Assembly (NCBI GenBank): GCA_031763025.1
Contig: JASSKH010000022.1
Coordinates: 1,026,628-1,090,627 of the forward strand
Length of the DNA stretch: 64,000 nt
Reading direction: 5' to 3'
From: Macrocystis pyrifera
Taxonomy: Eukaryota > Sar > Phaeophyceae > Laminariales > Laminariaceae
Shown: piece after piece, positions 29,952 to 41,712 of the stretch
Numbering within the stretch: position 1 is the first letter of the stretch
Layout: every line of letters starts with the position of its first letter
The notes under the pieces: model-generated
The model's input: the letters and a program-made list of their open reading frames with translations, nothing else
Databases searched by the model: none
Told to the model about the DNA's origin: nothing
Position numbers and translations under genes: made by a program

Positions 29952-30172
29952 GTCTGAGCCAACTCTTACTTTTGTATTCATCGCCACCCTTGCACAACAA
30001 GACAGCACTACAACAGTAGCAGGCACCTGGTCTGGTGTATAGACGTCTCCCTAACTCGGTATGGGTGTCTGAGCCAACTCTTGTATTCATCACCAACCTT
30101 GCACAACAAGACGGCACTCCAGCAGTAGCAGGCATACGGTCTGGTGTATAGACGTCTCCCCAACTCGGTATG
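29952..30172 (+). repeat. 114-bp tandem duplication
   Basis: GTCTGAGCCAACTCTT at 29952 and again at 30066. Both units contain GCACAACAAGACRGCACT and GTGTATAGACGTCTCCC. Confidence 0.85.
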
Positions 30173-30278
30173 GGATATGGGATATGTTGGTTGGTATGGT
30201 ATATGAGAATATGGGATATGGGATATGTTAGTGGTATGGTATATGGGAATATGGGACAACCACCGTATGTGGTATGGT
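30173..30278 (+). repeat. GGGATATGGGATATG satellite-like tract
   Basis: Irregular repeats of ATGGGATAT, GGTATGGTATATG and GAATATGGG directly before LTR-like repeat T copy B. Confidence 0.85.
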
Positions 30279-30840
30279 TGTTACAGCAGGGTACAGCTCT
30301 CAGACCCTAAAAAGGACCTGCGCTCGTTAGATCTCTGAGGCCGGCTCACCCGTCGTTTGGGAGTTCGAGGAAGTGCCTTCAAGCAGTAATGATCGGGTCA
30401 CACAGAACGTGGATCGATGCAATGCAGAAGATGCAAGCAGTCAGCGTGAGCACTCAACGAAGCGCCACAGACACGATGACGGGCACAACGGGCAAGACAG
30501 GGCCCAAGAGGCTTGGGGCCGACAGGACAGGTATCACAGATCACTTGGCTTGACTTTCTTTTCTTCACTTGGAGGTGTTTTGTAAACACCGGGTGGTCCC
30601 GGAACCTCGTTACTGGCTCTGTACCCGAGACCGAAGGCGTTCCCACACCGAGGATCCTCCCTGCCCCTATAAGATCCGCCCAGAGGATGCTAACCAAAGC
30701 TTGCCCTCTGCCTATCGCATAGACCCGACGCGTGACCCTGATCAGGACAGTGGTCTCGCGCCCTATTATCCTCCCCATAGCGCTGGTCACGACAGTCACA
30801 GCGCTATGAACCTCCCTCCCTGGCGCCACTCGCTGTAACA
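30279..30840 (+). repeat. LTR-like repeat T, copy B (562 bp), candidate solo LTR
   Basis: TGTTACAGCAGGGTACAGC at the left end and TCGCTGTAACA at the right. CCCCTATAAGATCCGCC near 30663 is TATA-like. Unlike copies A and C it is not attached to repeat L, so it behaves as an independent unit. No target duplication is visible. Confidence 0.6.
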
Positions 30841-30908
30841 CCCCCTCTTCCCGACACATAACCATTGTCGGCACAAAGCCGGCCCCCCGGTGCTAACCCG
30901 GCGACAGC

Positions 30909-31403
30909 GTGTGCGCTTTCCTCCTCGGACACCCCCCCAGACCGGCGCATATGAGCGACGGTGACCAGCGGGTATTACGATCATGGATCGCTGCAGCACC
31001 TGCGCCTTCCACCTCCGCACCTCCTCTCCTTCCCTTAGTGCTGCCCTCAGACGGTGGTAGGCAGAGCGGCGGTCCTGACCTTCGTCCAGACGTTCTTCAG
31101 CATTCCTCTTCCATCCATCGCCGTCGGCCCGATGTGGCAGCGCCCTTCCTTTCCGCGATGTTGCCCTTGGACGGTGGTAAGAAGAAGGGCGGTCCTGACC
31201 TTAGTCTAGATGTTCTTCAGCTTTCCTCTTCCATCCATCGCCTTCGGCCCGATGTTGCAGCGCCCTTCCTTTCCGCGGCGTTGCCCTTGACGGTGGTAAG
31301 AATAACGGCGGTCCTGACCTTAGACCAGATGTTCTTCAGCCTTCCTCGCCCGTCTATCGCCGTCGGCCCAATGTTGCAGCGCCTCTTGTTCCCGCTGTAC
31401 TGA
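30909..31403 (+). other. ORF through a ~120-bp tandem repeat (164 codons)
   Basis: The frame contains two clear 40-residue repeats with GGPDL, then VLQ.SSSIHR.RPDVAAPF and LSA.LPL. The third and fourth DNA units (landmarks ACGGTGG at 31049, 31171, 31290 and 31410) shift frame because unit lengths are 122, 119 and 120. That drift argues the repeat is a DNA-level feature. No function is proposed. Confidence 0.2.
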
Positions 31404-31520
31404 CCTTGGACGGTGTTGAGAAGAGCGGCGGACCTGATCCTCGTACAGTCTTCACCACTTGCAACTGCCAGCGCCACATCTGTCTAACACGCTCGGAGCA
31501 TGTACTCATCTGCGAAAAAA
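31045..31520 (+). repeat. Four-unit ~120-bp tandem repeat
   Basis: Each unit carries CGGTGGTAAGAA or a variant, GCGGTCCTGACC, GATGTTCTTCAGC and CCCGATGTTGCAGCGCCC. The fourth is degenerate and incomplete. Confidence 0.85.
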
Positions 31521-31801
31521 CATGTTTTCTTCCTGTCTCACCTACATCTGAGGTGGGGGTTCCTCTCGAATACCTGCGTCTGCACTTTGACAATAACCTA
31601 CACGTTTAAGCTTTTGGCCAGACATAAATTCCACTGAAAGCTACATATATAGGCCTTTCTTCTGGTGATGATCTCGAACTTCTTTGCATTCAGAGTAGGC
31701 ATTCCTTGCGAATGTGGAGGTCGTTTTATGTATACGTTCATCTCGGGCTGTAGGAAGTTCATCATGAGTTCTTTCTACTCCGGGTCAAAGATATTATTCA
31801 A

Positions 31802-32040
31802 GTGACTTAGGTCGTTTCAAGGTACTGACGTTCACGCCACATCGACTTGCTGGCACTAGCCAAGGTAAATATTTGATCCGAGTTAAGTAAATGTTTCAAT
31901 CTACTGGCGTTTGCGCCACCTTTATTCGAGTGGCCTAGGTCGTTTCAAGGTTCTCCACATCGACTTACTGGCGCTAGCCAAGGTAAATATTTGATTCCGA
32001 GTGAAAACGTGTTTGAAGGTACTGACGTTTACGCCACCCC
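31802..32040 (+). repeat. ~128-bp tandem repeat, about two units
   Basis: GTGACTTAGGTCGTTTCAAG (31802) and GTGGCCTAGGTCGTTTCAAG (31929) start units that share CATCGACTT.CTGGC, TAGCCAAGGTAAATATTTGA and TACTGRCGTT.RCGCCAC. Confidence 0.75.
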
Positions 32041-32984
32041 CCCAGCACGGACACTGTCCACTCGTGCAACTTGTTCGTGCTAAAATCAATCACGCGTCTG
32101 AAAACGGCATTCATCCAGACCTACTTCCAAATCGTACCCCTCGTACAACGGTTTTTGTGGAAGTAGTTGCAGCAAGGTGGAGACAAACACCCCCCCAGAA
32201 CAGAAACTGCCTACCGCCCACTGGCATTCCAATCACACCTATCGATTCGTTCCTTCAACACCCGACCACTTTACTTGGAGCGAAAAAAGTATCCTGTTAG
32301 GTTGCGCAGATAATACTAAACCTCGTCACGTTCCATCTCCGTTTAGTGTCTCACAAATGTGTACCTGTGCGTGGTGTGGCAACTTGCACATGAATTCGTT
32401 CCCTCCTTCATGTGGGTATTCAAACGTTATGATACCTGGTATACGCATTCTCAAGTACCTCCTGTGCGCCTGACCTCGAGTATCTGTATATTAACTGAAT
32501 CTGTGTAACAATCCCAAAGGCCAGGTATTATCACGAAAAAGTATAGCAAAAACTGATGGTCTGTATCCCACTGGTATTGGGTTAAGGAGCCTGGTCGGTC
32601 GTAATAGATGCTTGGGCGTATCCAGCTATACCCTTCTCGTAGGAGGGGTTCTGTGTCGACTTGCCTATTATTCGACTGTCACTACTGTTATTGTGCCATC
32701 GTTGCGATCAAAGATAGTCACCTGGAGAGCAGCAGTATGATCCCAACATGTTTCTCGGTATTCGGTGCCATGCAATTCAGTGTCTCTTCAAGCATTCCTG
32801 TCTCATCAGGCGGATCATCCTCTACTCGGATACGGACAAATAAAACAGGGATGCGTGGTACGCTCAACACCTACACGTTCGCGTTCGCAAACTCGCGCGC
32901 CGTTAGCGTTTTGTTTTTGGCACTCAGGGAACCTCTCGTTTGGGCATTGGGCATGTGGCCTTTAGAACTGCCCTTCCATCGCGC
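32041..32984. other. Intergenic left of the copia element
   Basis: ORFs up to 148 codons without recognisable domains. Confidence 0.35.
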
Positions 32985-32989
32985 GGACG

Positions 32990-33264
32990 TATTGATTGTG
33001 CTCAGAAACACGACGGAGACGTTATATCTAGTATTGGGGAGTTCCATATATTGATATAGGATTATAGGAGAGGGATATTTAGTCGGGTATTCGGGGGGAT
33101 AAACGGGAGGTTTCCGTCGTCATGTTGGATAATAACCTGCATGCGATGCATGAGCTGTCACTCGACAGCTCGGATATAATACAAGAGGAGTTCCGTGTTA
33201 CTGTCTGGAGTCAACCACGCGTTCTCGTTCCAGCTGCGCCTGTACCTTTAGAGATCAATCAACA
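32990..33264 (+). repeat. 5' LTR of the copia element (275 bp)
   Basis: It begins TATTGATTGTGCTC and ends GATCAATCAACA. The ends form a short inverted repeat (TRTTGATTG / CAATCAACA), implying an ancestral TG start mutated to TA. GGATATAATACAAG near 33173 is a possible TATA box. Confidence 0.88.
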
Positions 33265-33386
33265 CATTAGTGAGTCCGGCGATCTTCTATTTGCAAGCGC
33301 AGCCAAGGCCAACCTAGAGAGGTGGGAACCTGCTTCGGCATGCCTAGTTCGAGGATGTGCCCAGTCAAGAAGCCAGCGTGGAGAGT

Positions 33387-34060
33387 GAAAGGATCATAGA
33401 GGAGATGAGGAAGAAAATAAAGGTCCTGGAAAGGACGAGAGGAGATGTACACTGGAAGACAGCAGTCGGTATTTTAGAGTATGTATTTTCTACGAGCGAT
33501 TTCGGTATTACGTTCCAGAAGGGTAGCGGGCTTGAGCCGGTAGCGTTTGGAGATGCAGACTATGCCAACAACGCCACTGACAGGAGGTCAGTTTCCGGTG
33601 GGGCTATCATGTGTGCTGGGGCGTGTGTGTGCTGGTTTTCTAGGACGTAGAAATGCGTCACACTCTCAACCACTGAGGCCGAATATGTAGCACTGGCAGA
33701 CACTAGCAAGGAGGCAATGTTCATGCGCTATGTATTGAGTTTATTTTTCCGGGGTTTGGGGACAGATGCATTACTGTTTTCGAGGATAACGAGGGGTCAA
33801 GGCACCTGGCACAAAATCCAGTGTGCACGTCGAATTCGAAGCACATCTGTGTATCTCGTGAGGGAATGTATGCTATCTCGCATTACTGTCGCGATCTGTG
33901 TATCTATTGCGGGAGTAGGGGACAAGGGGAGACTCTGGTCCGGGGGAACGGGGTTCCTTGCGATCTCTGGCATTTATTTTCTTGGCTTAATTTTTATTTT
34001 GATGAGTATGACTACTGTGATATTTTATATGATTTGCATTAATTCCTCATGGAATAGAGG
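33387..34060 (+). pseudogene. pol: Ty1/copia RNase H fragment, broken
   Basis: The frame starting near 33387 reads HWKTAVGILEYV, DADYANNATDRRSVSGG, VCWFSRT, then an in-frame TAG at 33648, then KCVTLSTTEAEYVALADTSK and EAMF. This order is diagnostic of copia RNase H, including the DRRSVSG and TEAEY motifs. After about residue ALADTSKEAMFMRYV a frameshift near 33770 moves the continuation (VFEDNEGS, NPVCTSNSKHI) into another frame. One stop and at least one frameshift make it nonfunctional. Confidence 0.88.
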
Positions 34061-34308
34061 GAGATTTTTTTTATAAGGTTGAAGAGAGACTATGAAGCGC
34101 CGGGGGGCGTGTGCGGTCCATATAAAATGTTTTCTGAGTTGGAGAGTTTGGATAGTATTTTGGAAACTGAGAGTTTGATTTTTGGTTCTGAGTGAAATTA
34201 TGTTTCTGAATTTCGTATGAGTTGGTCATAATATTGAGATGTTTCCACCCAGCGGAGTCGTACATTGTAGTGTACAGAGCTAGGGGGATATCAGAGTATT
34301 GTCGTGTA

Positions 34309-34324
34309 TAATGAGCAGGGGGGA
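34309..34324 (+). other. Polypurine tract of the copia element
   Basis: GAGCAGGGGGGA directly precedes the 3' LTR start, as required for plus-strand priming. Confidence 0.75.
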
Positions 34325-34602
34325 TATTGATTGTGCTCAGAAACACGACGGAGACGTTGCATCTAATATTAGGGAGTTCCACATATTGATATAGGATTAT
34401 TGGAGAGGGGTATTTAGTCGGGTATTCGGGGGGATAAGCGGGAGGTTTGTTCCCGCGTCATGTTGGATAATAACCTGCATACGATGCATGAGCTGTCACT
34501 CGACAGCTTGGATATAATATAAGAGGAGTTCCGTGTTACTGTCTGGAGTCAACCACGCGTTCCCGTTCCAGCTGCGCCTATACCTTTAGAGATCAATCAA
34601 CA
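34325..34602 (+). repeat. 3' LTR of the copia element (278 bp)
   Basis: Starts TATTGATTGTGCTC and ends CAATCAACA like the 5' LTR. The 3-bp length difference lies at GGTTTGTTCCCGCGTCATG versus the shorter 5' version. Confidence 0.88.
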
Positions 34603-34607
34603 GGACG

Positions 34608-35914
34608 AAACACTTGGAATTAGGGTCAAACTTCGGTACATGTACAGCAACAGTGGTGCAGTACTCAGAAGACTAAGATGCCCAGTCGACATTGGGAACC
34701 GTGTCAGATACTTAAAACAGCGTCAAAATCGATTGACTGTTCACTGCGCTAGTGAGTAAGGCTGTCAATGAATATACGTGTCCTGGGAATGATTTTTACT
34801 ATCGGAGAAGGCCAGGTTTTCTCTGCTCAGTTTGGTTTGAATAGTGTATCTCGAATCCACTGCTTAGGATGCATGCATCAGTTCTGAGAGAGCAGTCGCA
34901 ATTCCTGCAGGCAAAGTACTCATGATAGGAGCCGACGATCCGGGGTCCTTTCGGCACGATGTCCAAAGTTCTTGCCCGCTCTATGCTCTATGCTGGGTGT
35001 ACATGTAATAGCATGGGCACGTTCATGGTGTTATTCATTTGCATTTGATGCGGGATGTACACACCATATCGGACACGTCGTTAATACCGTTTCTCCCACC
35101 TACCGGTTCGGCACTATTTCGTACTTGTTTGTTTTCTCCAGTCGCGATGCATTTTTAGTTTTTACAGCCCATTTTGTGACCACGGGCGGGATTTCAGGAG
35201 TTTGAGCTATTATTATAGTGTAAGAACATCACACGAAATGCGTACTACTATAGTATGTATTTGACCACCCCACACTCCGAGTCACAGCGTTTACCTGCTG
35301 GCCAGATTTGTTCTCGGACAACCCAATCTTCACATGGTACTTACGCAAGGTATGGACCTAGCAACAGGTAGGTAGTGGCAGTGCATTCTTCAAACCAAAC
35401 CGATATTGAAACCCCTCGACGCCCACCGACCATGCAGTGTTTCTTCGCACTCGTATGCTGATTTCTCACACCAGGTACCTTATGTATTTTTTCGTACGTA
35501 GTTATGTATGTACGATACAGATATATCATTGATTTACATCCCATTTCTTGTCTTCGCCCTTTTTTCTCTATCCCTCCTACGTATAGACATCCGGTGTCAC
35601 ACAGCAAGCTCTTTATTCCCCTCCCCGATATGGTCTGTGCCTTGGGTTCTTGTTGTGGAAATACTTCAGTTCTTCGTTGCGCCTACACTCCTTGGGCAAT
35701 CTCAGCAGTTGATTCCACAACTTTTTACTGTATATATTGCGTAAATCTCCGCCTCATCCATCTTGAGATTCGAGCTCCATGGTTCAACGCTAAAAACAGA
35801 AGCGATACACTAGACCACGCGGGTCTTTAGATGAAAGGAATAGGCCAACCATATCAAAACCAACGAAAATCGTTCATGGCACGATCCAGATCGGGTATAA
35901 GTATATGGAAGGTC
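34608..35914. other. Intergenic with a weak retroviral-protease-like motif
   Basis: One frame (34972-35205) contains FAFDAGCTHHIGHV, which resembles the D-S/A-G-A/C-T-x-H active site of copia-type aspartic proteases. The rest of the frame shows no further support. Nothing else is recognised. Confidence 0.3.
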
Positions 35915-36704
35915 GAACCCCAATAAATATAATGTTTCTGTGCAGACATTATTTACGTAATCTACAGCAGATAATAATGCTTCAATCGAATCTTTGGCCA
36001 TGGACTGATAAGTACAACATTAACACGTAGTGTCGTACGAAGCTCATGCACAGCAGTAATTATCTCATTCCTCACTTCCTCGCCGTAGTGGACAGAATTA
36101 TACGGGGTATCTGCCAAGAGTAAACTGAGGCTGTGTGATACCGCTCGGTATGCTGAAGATACTGCTGTATATTACAGATGACAGAATATGAATGAAGATA
36201 ACATACTTTGCAGTCAGCATGAATAACGTGCGATCGTACGGATGTAGAAACCCTTTTATAATACCACTGAACTCACAGCTGATGTATTTCAAAATTTATA
36301 AACTATTACTGGATGTAGATTGTATGGAGACCCCACGGATAGGAATCGTAGGAGTACGTAACTCCCCTATGTGTGTGCCATACCGTTCTTTATACCCAAC
36401 TATATCAGTACAACCCAGTGTCCGTTCTGATGTATAATTATTTGCAGACAAAGCAATGAGTATAGCAAGAAAGCAAGGGAAATGCCAGCGTGCCCGTGAA
36501 TACCGGGCAAAGCAAGTTAATTTCCAACGTACCGGGTACGAGAATACCGTAACGGGTAGAACAAGTGAAATGCCAACGTACCGGGTACGAGAAGACCACA
36601 ACACCAGCTATGTTGTGAACATATGAGTTGTTGTATAGTTCTCAGTTTCAACGTAACTTTCGTGCGGTGCTTTCACCCGAACTAAAACATGATTGCTATA
36701 CTGG

Positions 36705-36985
36705 ACAGCTGACCGGCTTCACTGCGGTACTTCATGCCGGGAGGCAGCGGTGTTGATACTTTGCTGCGGCAGTATGGGACACTATTTTAGGGCCCAAGGA
36801 TCGAGGGAGATCTTGCCGTACGACCTATAGTATCATGAACAGTTATATTAATAGTAGTGCAGCACGGCTTCACAGCAGTACTTCATGCCGGGAGGCAGCG
36901 ATGTTGATGTTTTGCTGCGGTAGAAAGGGACAACTATCGTAAGGCCCAAGGATCGAGGGAGATCTTGCCGTACGACCAATAGTAT
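36705..36985 (+). repeat. Tandem duplication inside repeat L, copy 2
   Basis: Two units with CAGTACTTCATGCCGGGAGG or a variant and GGATCGAGGGAGATCTTGCC, equivalent to 4472-4790. Confidence 0.75.
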
Positions 36986-39458
36986 TACCCATATATATCA
37001 TTTATATAGATACATCCTCCAGGTTGTTTCCTTGAGTTTTTAGACCAACGTCTTTTCTACCCAGCTTCACTCTGTTCATCCAGCTTCAAGTATGCCCCGT
37101 GTGAATATAATATGTACATACGGGCGTTGTGTAGTGCATCCAGCAGATACTGCTGCACTGTCTGTGTAGGTGCTGTTTCAACGAGTCAACATGATAACTC
37201 GTCAAGATGGGAAGAGAGACAGGCTCAAGGGTCCCTCGGGGTCTTGTTGTACAGTTTTCGTATTATGGATATATATTGTATACTTACGTCTTCTATGTAC
37301 ATACCTGGTAAGTGTAAAAAGCATACTGCGAGCCAAAGGGTCCCTCGGGATCTTGCCATACAGTTTTAGTATTATGGATACATTGTACACCACCTATGTT
37401 CGTATGTGTAAAAAGCATACTGCGAGCTACCCCCCCTGTACGCTTGTGGTTTAGTATTCACCAACCCCGTATATCGATAAATCAACCTTGTTCGGGAAAT
37501 AAATAAACAAAACCTGCAGGTACAGCGTACAGCAGCAGTATGGTTCATGTATTTTTTTTTCCAAATTCCATGTACTAATCTTCTGATACGACTATTAATA
37601 ATAATCGTGTACGGCAGTGCAGGTCGTCAGTACTATTCTTTTTATCCTCTTGAGCATCGTGCGTAGTGTTTAGACTACTGATAGCGTTGTAGAGACGGAG
37701 ATACGGCTCTTCTGTGTAATTCCGAGCTGAGGCGCCTTTGATCCGGGCGGCAGTAGACAAGTGTTCGTTGCGTGGTAGGCTCAGCAGTAACTCCGTCCAG
37801 CTTCACCCTTAGAACCATCTATGGGAGGCGCTCATCCCGCAATGATATTCAAAAGTACTCCCTACTATGATGTTCCAATACCAGCAGCGAGATATTCTTC
37901 AACACCAGTGCATGTCATGTGATATGTGACAACGAAAATACTGACAGTTGATCAGGTTGGGCTGACTAATAGAGTCGTACATATATTGACAGCCCACAGC
38001 AATACTTTCCATGGTAGTCTAAAGGAGTACAGCACATCAATCAATTTACTACTCAGATTGCATGCCTTTCCGAACACATCGGGCAGCTCGTCACTGGTAT
38101 GCGCCATGTAATGCCTGCTACCGGTATCTCGTTGGGCCCATGTTCCTGGTCTTACGTCGGTGGTCCAGAATACTACGGCATGCGCTGCGCGAGTTTCCTA
38201 GCTTTGGTGTGTGACTTGAAGTTTAAGTCAATCAGGGCGACACAGCCTACCCCCCCCGATTTTTTCTTTCGTTCGAGGAATAACATACAGCAAGATCAAT
38301 ATCAGCATTTTTGACTGTGGATACGACATCAGAAAAAGAGAAGGATCACCACGGTTGTGTTTCGCCCGCTCCATACCTGTTGACCTGGTGCTAATCAGGT
38401 TGGGCTGCATCGATACATCTAACCCGAATCCTCCGGACACAGCAAGCCACACGTTCCTCCGTTGTGTGTAAGCTTATCATCGTCCAGCTGAAACTATCTC
38501 ACCCCGTGTGACCCGCGCCCCCCGAGGGCTTGCGTAGCCGATCTTCACCTGCTCCAGTTTTTCTTGTCCTTTCCTCTTGTACTTGGCTTTTCAGTCCTTC
38601 AGGTGTTGTACCTGATACTCGAGCGCAACGCTCGGTTGGTATACAACACAGAAAATGGTACGACCGGAGACATCGAAGAGGGTCAAACGTGCATCGGACT
38701 TTCCATTTGGAGTTTGGTGTGCATAATACGACGATTGGTCTATTACTACTGATGTAGTCTACAAGCATCTCGGCAAGAATACTAGTCACCGAAATATATG
38801 TGGTTTTCTTGAAAGTTCTATGTTTGCCAGCCGACAATGAACAGTGTTGTCCAGGGGTTCATTGTTCTATAGGGTTAAGTACGCCCAAACGGCGCAAGCC
38901 TCAACATTGTTAGTTTCCTGCATCACCTAACCAGGCAAATGGTACACGAGAGCATGCGTGTATTAGTACGTACGGCACCTTTGGCTTGTATCGATACTTG
39001 TCGTTGCTTTCGGATTTGAAGACAATATGTGGTCAATAGGATGCAGTCATTTATTAACGAACATGCATGAGTGTGCGATCATGAACAACGAGCGAACAGA
39101 CGAGCACGAGCAACAGGCGAACGGAGCACGAGCAACGAGTATGCCTGCATGCATTGACCAGATCAGTATCTTCAAAGCATCACGAAACAAACAAGCAGAG
39201 CACCATTGGCAGCGTGAATACATAACGGCATATTGCACGTATCACCATCGTACAAGGCAGGCAACAACGAAAACATGTGGATGTATGCGTATACCAAGTA
39301 ACCGGTATGCAATGAAGTATTATGCAAGATCAAACGTGGGATTATACAAATAACACGATGACATTGTTTCACAAGTTTGCAAACGCTCCGATCTCTTGCA
39401 CACGTTTTGCTAACACTCCAATCTCCTGCAATGCACTTCGATATCCCTGGGTTCACCA

Positions 39459-40015
39459 TGTTACAGCAGGGTACAGCTCTCAGACTCTAAAAAGGACCTG
39501 CGCTCGTTAGATCTCTGAGGCCGGCTCACCTGTTGTTTGGGAGTTCGAGGAAGTGCCTTCAAGCAGTAATGATCGGGTCACACAGAACGTGGATCGATGC
39601 AATGCAGTAGATGCAAGCAGTCAGCGTGAACACTCAACGAAGCACCACAGACACGATGAGGGGCACGACGGGCAAGGCAGGGCCCAAGGGGCTGGGGGCC
39701 GACAGGACAGGTATCACAGATCACTTGGCTTTGACTTTCTTTCTTCATGGTGTTTTGTAAACACCGGGTGGTCCCGGAACCTCGTCACTGGCTCTGTACC
39801 AGCGACCGAAGGCGTTCCCACACCAGGGATCCTCCCTGCCCCTATAAGACCAGCCCAGAGGATGCTAACCAAAGCTTGCCCTCTGCCTATCGAATAGACC
39901 CGACGCGTGACCCTGATCAGGACAGTGGTCTCGCGCCCTATTATCCTCCCCATAGCGCTGGTCACCACAGTCACAGCGCTGTGAACCTCCCTCCCTGGCA
40001 CCACCCGCTGTAACA
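39459..40015 (+). repeat. LTR-like repeat T, copy C (557 bp)
   Basis: TGTTACAGCAGGGTACAGC at the left and CCCGCTGTAACA at the right. It terminates repeat L copy 2. A GAGGATGCTAACC segment follows the CCCCTATAAGA TATA-like site as in the other copies. Confidence 0.6.
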
Positions 40016-40076
40016 TGGTGTATGTTGACGGTATGGTACGGGAAACACGCAGTTTATGGTATAGTACGTTTACGGT

Positions 40077-40094
40077 ATGGTACCATGGTACCAT
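40077..40094. repeat. Perfect 18-bp palindrome
   Basis: ATGGTACCATGGTACCAT is identical to its reverse complement. It lies in a GTATGGTA-rich stretch just after repeat L. Confidence 0.9.
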
Positions 40095-40311
40095 GTCGTG
40101 GATGTATTGTATGGCTAAATTTGCCTGGTGGTATGGTATGTGTCAGTATATAAGGTCCGTAACGGTCGAAAACGTTATACGAATATCATCTGTGACGAGC
40201 TTATATATCGGCCATTGGAAAATGTTCGAAAATATAAGCCTTGCGGACAGACAGACAGACAGGCAAACAGATTTGCATTTACCAAAACAGAGACTCAGTT
40301 CTACAAACTGA

Positions 40312-40487
40312 GAATTGCCCTCGATGAAATGCATTCGAGCGCTGTTCTCAGTTTGCTTGTCTCTTTTTTTGTGAAGTCGCAGGTGGAGTTGTTGAGAGTG
40401 ACGGGAGAGGCCAATCGGGACCAGCACAGACGGAACCCCAGTGTGCTGTGTTTGGCTCAGGCAGAGCGTCTGCTTGTTGACTATATG
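40312..40487 (+). repeat. Shared ~180-bp module Q, copy 2
   Basis: Matches 20935-21120 with about 10 substitutions and a 3-base deletion. The same reading frame stays open. Confidence 0.5.
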
Positions 40488-40539
40488 TACTGCTGTGACC
40501 ACATAACTTGTGACTTGTATTCGTATCGTATCTCTCGGG

Positions 40540-40612
40540 AACTCAAGAATCGGCACGGGCACTGACTGGTTGTGCTGGATCCGACGTAGGTAGAAAGAAC
40601 AAGAAGACAAAT
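40540..40612 (+). mobile_element. CTAGG/GAAGAA retroposon core, degraded
   Basis: AAGAATCGGCACGGGCACTG, GTTGTGCTGGAT and GTAGAAAGAACAAGAAGAC. The GTCGACG and TTTAATG blocks are damaged. Confidence 0.55.
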
Positions 40613-41019
40613 AAACACACACCTGACACATTTTTTTCTTTTTTCCAACAGCAGTGTTTTCTGGTTGAAATTCGGCATAATTTGAAGACGAAATATCTGC
40701 ATCTGAAATGCTTTGTCTAACAGCAAGAGCTTCGTTTTCGTAGCAGGTGCCACCACTGCTTCTTGCTTGTACTGATGTACAATATCTACAGCAGCAGTGT
40801 TTCTCCAGCAACTAAACAGCAGCAGTAGCAGTAAGACACACGAGGCCAGGGTCAGCTACGCTCGGTTTGTGTGTGAACACCTCGTACATGTGTTTCCTGG
40901 TTCCAAACTCATAATTTGAAGACGAAAAATCTACAACCTGAAGCCGTTTCCTATGCGGTTCGATTTCGAGCTTCATATTTGTATTTTTCGATTTAAAAAA
41001 TGAATGACCCTGCTTATGC

Positions 41020-41712
41020 AGTCCGAATATGCAAAATCCGACCGGATTTTTTTCGATTGGAGAATCCGATGACCCAAGTCGTTGGATTTTGGCCCAAAAT
41101 CCGACGACCTGGGTCATCAGATTTCCAAATCGAGAAATGACATACTCTTCAAATTCAAGATGTTATCCACGACAGCAAACAGCAGCAGAACGATGGATAA
41201 GTTGGATGGTGATACAGCTGTATAGCGACGTTGTTTCGCGCCCGACGCGCGGACGGCGCGTCCCTCCGTGGCCAGACTAGAGTCGGCTGGCGCGGGCTCG
41301 GGCCTAGAGACCATAGAAGCTCACTCGGCACGCGCCTCTCCGTGGATATGTACTCGTAGACTACACTGTTGGATAGCAGCAGCAGCAGCAGTCGGTCACA
41401 AAAGGTAACACAAAATACCAAGACAGGTTGACTCTAGCGCACTCGCCACGTCTCTTAGCCGCCAGACCAGATGCAGTCAGCGTGGGCTCGGACGCTTGGG
41501 TCCTACGCGCAGGGCAGCGCACCCAGCGCGTCTCTTCGCGGCGCCAACCACAATAAAAGCAGTTGGTCTCGGGCGTTTTCTGGAATACCTCACGCACAGT
41601 AAATACGATTTTTTCCGCGTAGGTAGACTCTTCGATTTGCCACGTCCATATCTGAAAATGCCATGGGGTCAAAATCTGAAGCTCAAAACTCGAACCGCAT
41701 AGGAAACGGCCT
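41020..41712 (+). repeat. Dispersed repeat G, copy 3
   Basis: Starts ATGCAGTCCGAATATGC. It contains ATCCGATGACCCAAGTCGT, CGATGGATAAGTTGGATGG, CCCGACGCGCGGACGGCG and CTCTAGCGCACTCGCC, and ends GGGTCAAAATCTGAAGCTC plus about 40 bp. Confidence 0.7.

Larger units (their letters stand above)
32985..34607 (+). mobile_element. Ty1/copia-type LTR retrotransposon with large internal deletion
   Basis: Two ~276-bp LTRs flank only 1060 bp of internal sequence. The 5-bp duplication GGACG (32985-32989 and 34603-34607) directly borders the LTRs. The interior keeps the RNase H end of pol and a polypurine tract before the 3' LTR. Gag, protease, integrase and most of RT are missing, so the copy is non-autonomous. 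LTRs differ by about 13 substitutions (mostly transitions) and one indel, about 5 percent. Confidence 0.88.
35915..40015 (+). repeat. Large dispersed repeat L, copy 2
   Basis: Collinear with 4190-8005. It starts near CGAACCCCAATAAATA, carries an extra segment at about 35965-36470, and ends with LTR-like repeat T copy C. It lacks the CTAGG/GAAGAA core that interrupts copy 1 near 4.93 kb. Small indels are scattered and no frame is maintained along its length. Confidence 0.8.

Noticed and set aside
40143-40811. 222-codon minus-strand ORF
   Set aside because: It spans a chance combination of repeat Q antisense, the degraded retroposon core and unique sequence, with no domain.
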